The notes beneath the pieces are model-generated. The model did not search any database and was not told the DNA's origin. It worked only from the letters and a program-made list of their open reading frames with translations. A stretch of 64,000 bases of DNA from JBJXFE01 sp046153875 (GTDB taxonomy: Bacteria > Planctomycetota > Phycisphaerae > Phycisphaerales > UBA1924): positions 62,001-126,000 of the forward strand of contig JBJXFE010000023.1 of assembly GCA_046153875.1 (NCBI GenBank), given 5' to 3'. Each line of letters opens with the position of its first letter. Position 1 is the stretch's first letter. The translations under genes were made by a program, and so were the position numbers. This document shows positions 60,501 through 64,000 of the stretch, one piece after another.

Positions 60501-60620
60501 TCGGGCAACACCACCATCGGCTTCGTGCTCCAGCCGCGCGGGCTCCCCGGCGCGGGCGGGCGGCCCCGCGGTTTCGGCGCGGGGATCGGCGGCGGGCGGT
60601 CATCGCTTCTGGGCGGGTGA
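57516..60620 (+). CDS. lptD: LptD-like (OstA) outer-membrane LPS-assembly protein
   Basis: A 1034-residue outer-membrane protein. After a signal peptide (ending near 28, ALAAPAGAQ), an OstA-like periplasmic region follows; segments such as LVLHGDVKVRLG, LYLEGDVYADDGQYRVRAPRVYYS and ITIAGTDRDGSN show the expected beta-jellyroll strands. The C-terminal half (from about 450) consists of amphipathic strands typical of a large barrel and ends in LGVGVGYNDISGNTTIGFVLQP. LptD inserts lipopolysaccharide into the outer leaflet with LptE. The start at 57516 is preferred over 57504 because the latter lies inside the -10 hexamer. The end overlaps the convergent lipoprotein gene by 21 bases. Confidence 0.78.
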   Translation: MPIPRWSPTRTLVLAASAGIALAAPAGAQPADPATRDFAHGRLPSPRTDGPIEFGAQRVSAWSDSIGEVGVTRLVLHGDVKVRLGIHRFTAARAAAWLAPLPASDPESGPDVFQVFVYFDRVGTPDEDAAVALAADRLSVQGVFRAPDGVALRADLRTDDRPRDGFVREAERKLAAHLGRLAGGEQPAEDIAALGAADAAPARPGNEPIRPGASRPFEPAAEDPTARRVAQAAARLAPSSREQPIFASTGIFTIASGEVIVTTGRDENVVTATGDERSPVTVVYWDARRDRTLQLTAERAVVFVEPGAAPAEARFSADQVRGVYLEGDVYADDGQYRVRAPRVYYSRRDNRALLIDAVFWTYDQQRGLPLYVRAKTIEQLAENRYTATNARLTNTAFFDPGLSLGASSITIAGTDRDGSNSVWLDAKSLTVRAGGLPVLWFPRFRGDPTAIPIRELRVESSNGTGMAIKTGWHGASLLGFDLPPGQSLELLGDYYFERGPAVGLDWSWTVPEAGASIVAYTLPTDSGSDLTSAGRRINRDGDFRGLALGEYRGRFAEHWTMLAQGALISDETFVDAFFDPLQRNRREFENSLYARRTDDTTSFTAQVKSTLVDFIANDYLLQSQGYTVQRMPEATYTRPADDLLPGLSPGLLTYTSDTRLGRVRFEFDEPEARDRGFTTNALSQQLFGITPDQSIAEALRAQGLNSEPVTRFDTRHEVSAQLAAGPVRFTPFVVGRVTMYDHTFTDFSAEADERVRTWGAGGAHVSTEFHRIDNGVESRFFDLHRVRHVVTPSLTVWSAHTNVDREDLPIYDEAVESIAQGDMIRLALDQTWQTQRGGPGRTRSVDVFKLNTELVFSDGTGPARSPIGRFIGYRPEQSSLGDFASASAAWQVTEVVALAAESVYDFDLNQQARTSVGAMIQHSPDFSVFTDVRYINSQDQTFADFGVQYILTPKYTLSASTAYDTDRAEFQSFFVDVRRAFPNVWLGVGVGYNDISGNTTIGFVLQPRGLPGAGGRPRGFGAGIGGGRSSLLGG

Positions 60621-61565
60621 CGCGGACGGCGGGACCGGGGCGCTCGCGGCCTTCGCCGCACGGTCGGCCTTGTTCCGTTCGTCCATCGCCTTGCCGTACG
60701 CGAGCACCGCGAACGCCGCGGGCAGGAAGGCCTTCTCCCCGGCCGCGCGGGCCACGTCGTCGAGCGTGCGGGCCTTGCCCTGCTCCACGTCCGAGTCCAA
60801 GTCGATGATCATGTTGTCCACGACTTCGAGCAGATAGCTGGCGATCTCCCACTCCTCGGGCGTCTTGGGCACCGCGCCGCTGACCAGCGGCAGGTTCGTC
60901 GGCAGCACCACGTACCACTTGCCCCGGTCCTGCTTCATGCCCAGGAGGCCGAAACCGGCCACCGGCTTCCAGTCGTCCTTGCCCTCGGCCTCGGGGTCGG
61001 AGTCCCACTGGATCACCGCCGTGCCGTCTGGCATCTTCTCGGTCGAGGCCCGCAGGCGGTCGGTGTTTCGCGTAAGCCACGCGTAGGGATCGGCGAAGAC
61101 CTCGATGGCCATGCGGTCGAACGTCCGCCGGGCCTCCTGGGCGACAGCCGGGTCGCGCCGCGCCCGCCGGCTCTGGTTCGCCATGCCGAGCATCTGCCCC
61201 ACAAACGACGACCCGCGCCCGTTCTTTGCGGCCTCCTCGGCCTCGAGCCTCAGCGACTCGACTTCCTTGGGGAACTTCGCCTGGATCGTCCGACCGAGCT
61301 TCGCCAGGAGCCCCGCGGTGCGGCCCAGGTCGTTGAGCAGTTGGCGCATCTGGGGCGAGTCGGCGTAGATCAGGTCCGACAGGCGGCGGGCGTCGCCGTT
61401 CTCGACCATTTTTCGGGCCGTGACCAGCACATCGTCCGGCGTGGCCTGGCTGTACCCCTTATCGCGGCACCCACCCCCCGACAGCGCGCAGGCGATCACG
61501 GCCAGCACGCCGAGCGCGACCGGGAGTCTCCCCCACCGCGCACGAGTTGTTCGTTGGGGGTTCAC
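60600..61565 (-). CDS. predicted lipoprotein of unknown function
   Basis: A 321-residue protein with a signal peptide and lipobox LSGGGC at about residue 33. The mature part is helical and charged. Recognisable segments are DDVLVTARKMVENGDARRLSDLIYADSPQM, a central basic and Ala-rich helix, and WKPVAGFGLLGMKQDRGKWYVVLP. The C-terminus is a charged Ala/Pro tail. The start is GTG. I do not recognise a family. It is convergent with, and overlaps, the LptD-like gene, so a role in LPS transport is possible but not shown. Confidence 0.62.
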   Translation of the reverse strand: MNPQRTTRARWGRLPVALGVLAVIACALSGGGCRDKGYSQATPDDVLVTARKMVENGDARRLSDLIYADSPQMRQLLNDLGRTAGLLAKLGRTIQAKFPKEVESLRLEAEEAAKNGRGSSFVGQMLGMANQSRRARRDPAVAQEARRTFDRMAIEVFADPYAWLTRNTDRLRASTEKMPDGTAVIQWDSDPEAEGKDDWKPVAGFGLLGMKQDRGKWYVVLPTNLPLVSGAVPKTPEEWEIASYLLEVVDNMIIDLDSDVEQGKARTLDDVARAAGEKAFLPAAFAVLAYGKAMDERNKADRAAKAASAPVPPSASPAQKR

Positions 61566-61667
61566 GGCTGGGTGAGGGAACGCACGACCCGGTCCACGAG
61601 GTTACCGATCCTGCCACAAGAAACCATACGCCGTCGCGGGCCGGAGCGTTACCCCTACACTTGCGTC

Positions 61668-61895
61668 ATGCCCGCCACGGCCCCCACTGACACGATCATC
61701 GTCCGGGTCAACGGCGAGCCGACACCTGTTCCACCGGGCACGACGGTCGAGGCGCTGATCCGACTCCTGGGCTTGTTCGGCGGTGCATGCGCGGCCGAGG
61801 TGAACACGTGTCTGGTGCCCAAGCGGGAGCATGCCGGGACGGCGCTGCGCGACGGCGACCGGGTGGAACTGGTGTCCCTGGTCGGCGGGGGGTAG
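61668..61895 (+). CDS. thiS: sulfur carrier protein ThiS
   Basis: A 75-residue ubiquitin-like sulfur carrier for thiazole synthesis. The fold is recognised from IIVRVNGEPTPVPPGTTVEALI, AAEVNTCLVPKREH and the C-terminal GDRVELVSLVGGG, which ends in the Gly-Gly that is adenylated and thiocarboxylated. The start at 61668 follows a TACACT hexamer by six bases, which again suggests a leaderless mRNA. It is 44 bases upstream of thiG. No TPP riboswitch is present. Confidence 0.9.
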   Translation: MPATAPTDTIIVRVNGEPTPVPPGTTVEALIRLLGLFGGACAAEVNTCLVPKREHAGTALRDGDRVELVSLVGGG

Positions 61896-61939
61896 CCGGA
61901 TTCTGGTGATATGGGCGTTCGGCCCGTCCTTGCCTGCCC

Positions 61940-62947
61940 ATGAGCACGATCGAAACCAAGCCGAACTCCTCCACCACTTCGCGGGCCGCCCGCCCGCCCG
62001 CCACGTCGCCCGCGCCGGATGTCCTGCACCTCGCAGGCCGGACGTTCACCAGCCGCCTCATCGTCGGCACGGGCAAGTACAAGGACTACGCGACCATGCG
62101 GGCGGCGCTGGACGCCAGCGGCGCACAGGTCGTGACCGTGGCCGTGCGCCGCGAACGGCTCGTCAACGAGCGGGGCGAGTCGCTCCTCGACCACCTCGAC
62201 CTGGCCCGCTACACGATCCTGCCGAACACCGCGGGGTGCTTCACGGCCCAGGACGCGGTGCGGGTCGCTCACCTCGGGCGCGACCTGCTGGAGCAGCTCG
62301 GCAACCCCGGCGCGGCCTGGGTGAAGCTCGAGGTCCTCGGCGACAAGAAGACGCTCCTGCCGGACCCGGTCGGCACGATCGAGGCGACGAAGGCGCTGGT
62401 GGGCGCGGGGTTCGACGTGCTGGCGTACACCAGCGACGACCCGATCTGCGCCCAGCGGATCAAGGACGCGGGAGCGGCGTGCGTCATGCCCGCGGGTTCG
62501 CCGATCGGCTCGGGCCAGGGCGTGCTGAACCGCAACAACATCGTGCTGTGCCTGGAGGCGTTGAAGGGGGGGGAGGACAAGGGACCGGGGACGGGGATGA
62601 GCGAAACGGCGACACAGCGAGTCAGCCAGACAGGGGGAGGGACGGGAGTGGTCACGCCTTCGCCGGCTCACCCTCTCATCGCCTCATCCTCTCACTACCC
62701 CGTTATCCTCGACGCCGGAGTCGGGGCGGCCTCGGACGTCTCTATCGCGATGGAGCTCGGCGCCGACGCGGTGCTGCTCAACACCGCGATCGCTCACGCG
62801 ACGGACCCGGTGCTGATGGCCTCGGCGATGAGGCACGCCTGTGTCGCCGGCCGCCAGTCCTACCTCGCGGGTCGGATCGCGAAGAAGCTCTACGCGACAG
62901 CGTCGAGCCCGTGGGAGGGCGTGATCTCGTACATCCCGGGTGAGTGA
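61940..62947 (+). CDS. thiG: thiazole synthase ThiG with internal low-complexity insert
   Basis: A 335-residue ThiG, which forms the thiazole phosphate of thiamine from DXP, dehydroglycine and ThiS thiocarboxylate. Segments KLEVLGDKKTLLPDPVGTIEA, MPAGSPIGSGQGVLNRNNI and DAGVGAASDVSIAMELGADA show the TIM barrel, including the Schiff-base lysine region. Between CLEALKGG and PVILDAGVG there is an extra segment of about 44 residues (EDKGPGTGMSETATQRVSQT and following), encoded by 62571-62697. Other ThiG proteins have almost no residues here. The insert is in frame, and its DNA is purine-rich and simple in sequence, so it may be a recent insertion or a flexible surface loop. Confidence 0.92.
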   Translation: MSTIETKPNSSTTSRAARPPATSPAPDVLHLAGRTFTSRLIVGTGKYKDYATMRAALDASGAQVVTVAVRRERLVNERGESLLDHLDLARYTILPNTAGCFTAQDAVRVAHLGRDLLEQLGNPGAAWVKLEVLGDKKTLLPDPVGTIEATKALVGAGFDVLAYTSDDPICAQRIKDAGAACVMPAGSPIGSGQGVLNRNNIVLCLEALKGGEDKGPGTGMSETATQRVSQTGGGTGVVTPSPAHPLIASSSHYPVILDAGVGAASDVSIAMELGADAVLLNTAIAHATDPVLMASAMRHACVAGRQSYLAGRIAKKLYATASSPWEGVISYIPGE

Positions 62948-63029
62948 TCCGGCCCGCGAACCGTTGCCTGCGGCGCAGAATCGCCCGCTGCGCCCCGCGG
63001 CGCCGCCCCTCCCCACTTCGTCTCTTCCG

Positions 63030-64000
63030 CTACGGGCAACCGAGGACGTACTTGCCCTGGAAGCAGCCGAAATCGGCGAGAGTGAGCGAGCCGGTCGCGT
63101 TGCAGTCGGCGTAGAGATCGCCCAGAACGTACTTGCCCTGGAAGCAGCCGAAGTCCGCCACCGTCAGCGTGCCGCTGGCGTTGCAGTCGGGGTAGCACGG
63201 CTCCACGCGGAACGCTCGCACGCTCGTGCCGATCCCCGCGACCACGAGCGTACCGGCTTCGCCGATGGCCGGGCCGCCGATGTTGCTGTTCGGGACGGGC
63301 GTGTTCCATCGCTCCGTCAGGTCCGCGTTGAAGCAGTAGAAACGGCCGTTCATGAACGACCCGTTGGAAAGGTACACGCGCCCGACCGCGTCCGTCGCCA
63401 GGCGCGGCTGGGCGTTGAAATCCGACACGATCGGCGCGGATTCGTTCACGATCGCTCCCGTGTCCGGGTGCAGGCGGCGGACGACGGTGCCGGGCGCAAG
63501 CATGTACACCGATCCATCCGCGCCGACCGCGAACTCGGACACAACCGTCCACCGCGCGGGCACGAACCACTTCTGCGTGATCGCCGCACCCGAGTCCGCG
63601 AACGCGTAAAAAAAGTCGGTCGCCACGTTGTTCTGCGTGCGTGAGAGGTAGATGCTCCCATCCGGCCCGACCAGCGGCGTGTTCTGCAGCGTGAACCCGG
63701 TCATCGCCGGCCCCGCGTACTCGAACGCCCCCGTCGCGGCGTTGAACCGCTTGATGACGTGCCCCCCGACCGCGGCGTCCGCGACGTAGAACGCGGCCCC
63801 GCCCGGCCCCAGCGCCCCGCCGCAACTGCTGCTGACCGAGCACGTCCGCGTCGCGTGCCACACGGTCGTCCCGTCCTGAGCGTTGATCCGCCAGATGTCC
63901 TGGAAGCTGCCGACGAACGGGTCGCCGTCGTCCGCGAAGACCACGCCGTCATACGGGCCGGCGTCGATCAGGTCGTCGGAGTCCCACAGGACGCCGCCGG
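63030..64000 (-). CDS. secreted PQQ-like repeat protein with paired dockerin-like tag (5' end outside window)
   Basis: The C-terminal 323 residues of an exported beta-propeller protein; the frame runs out of the window. Blades are seen as DIWRINAQDGTTVWHATRTC, PLVGPDGSIYLSRTQNN, GADGSVYMLAPGTVVRRLH and EAGTLVVAGIGTSVRAF. The end is two dockerin-like repeats (DCNASGTLTVADFGCFQGKY, DCNATGSLTLADFGCFQGKY) and LGCP. This is the same arrangement as the beta-propeller protein in the cobalamin operon, but no riboswitch is visible here. The gene is convergent with thiG. Confidence 0.8.
   Translation of the reverse strand, partial: GGVLWDSDDLIDAGPYDGVVFADDGDPFVGSFQDIWRINAQDGTTVWHATRTCSVSSSCGGALGPGGAAFYVADAAVGGHVIKRFNAATGAFEYAGPAMTGFTLQNTPLVGPDGSIYLSRTQNNVATDFFYAFADSGAAITQKWFVPARWTVVSEFAVGADGSVYMLAPGTVVRRLHPDTGAIVNESAPIVSDFNAQPRLATDAVGRVYLSNGSFMNGRFYCFNADLTERWNTPVPNSNIGGPAIGEAGTLVVAGIGTSVRAFRVEPCYPDCNASGTLTVADFGCFQGKYVLGDLYADCNATGSLTLADFGCFQGKYVLGCP

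Noticed and set aside
61566..61667. Possible TPP riboswitch before thiS
   Set aside because: The short gap lacks the CTGAGA and other conserved THI-element blocks.

Overview
The window is a GC-rich chromosomal segment that most resembles a planctomycete of the class Phycisphaerae. The evidence is the paired C-terminal dockerin-like tags (CYPDCN...LTVADFGCFQ...YVLGCP) on four secreted proteins, PEP-CTERM-like C-termini on two more, an LEPRELL tag on a subtilisin-like protease, several prepilin-type N-termini and an LptD-like outer-membrane protein. The assignment is inferred from these family traits, not from a database search. No transposase, integrase, phage gene or CRISPR array was seen.

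Layout. 1-10 kb: the end of a glycosyltransferase, a TatD hydrolase, two tandem TlpA-like thioredoxin proteins each with its own terminator, a transglutaminase coupled to NAD(P)H-hydrate dehydratase, a fatty-acid desaturase, a small dockerin protein, a lipoprotein and a second glycosyltransferase. 10.4-16.2 kb: an amidohydrolase, then three tandem secreted proteins that share a C-terminal TPR-like module but have very different low-complexity N-terminal parts. 16.2-27.2 kb: rplK-rplA-rplJ-rplL-rpoB-rpoC with recognisable promoters, a hairpin between rplL and rpoB and a terminator after rpoC; secE and nusG are not upstream.

27.2-31.9 kb: a BFD-like [2Fe-2S] protein and a minus-strand operon (PEP-CTERM-like surface protein, dockerin-tagged beta-propeller protein, pseudopilin) behind a consensus promoter and a clear cobalamin riboswitch. 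This is my leading candidate for a new system: a B12-responsive surface module without a visible TonB receptor. The promoter shares its -35 hexamer with a divergent promoter for another PEP-CTERM-like protein.

31.9-43.5 kb: an asparaginase-family enzyme, two GNAT acetyltransferases, a Fur-family regulator with a probable CTG start, a PilZ protein, a coiled-coil membrane protein, a large S8 protease, a TraB/GumN-like protein with an inserted pseudopilin-G-like domain, and a HEAT-repeat/membrane protein pair. 43.5-50.3 kb: ileS preceded by a possible isoleucine leader peptide, a two-component pair with an NtrC-type regulator, and tRNA-Thr and tRNA-Tyr. 50.4-64 kb: an FAD/NAD(P)-binding protein, a four-gene run (pseudopilin, histidine kinase, NtrC-type regulator, dockerin protein), an LptD-like protein, a lipoprotein, thiS-thiG with an odd in-frame insert in thiG, and the end of another dockerin protein.

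Promoters recognised here resemble sigma70 sites with 16-18 base spacers (TTGNNN/TANNNT). Much of the window concerns the cell envelope and surface: sorting tags, pseudopilins, outer-membrane assembly and two sensor/NtrC-type systems, one of which is coupled to a secreted protein.
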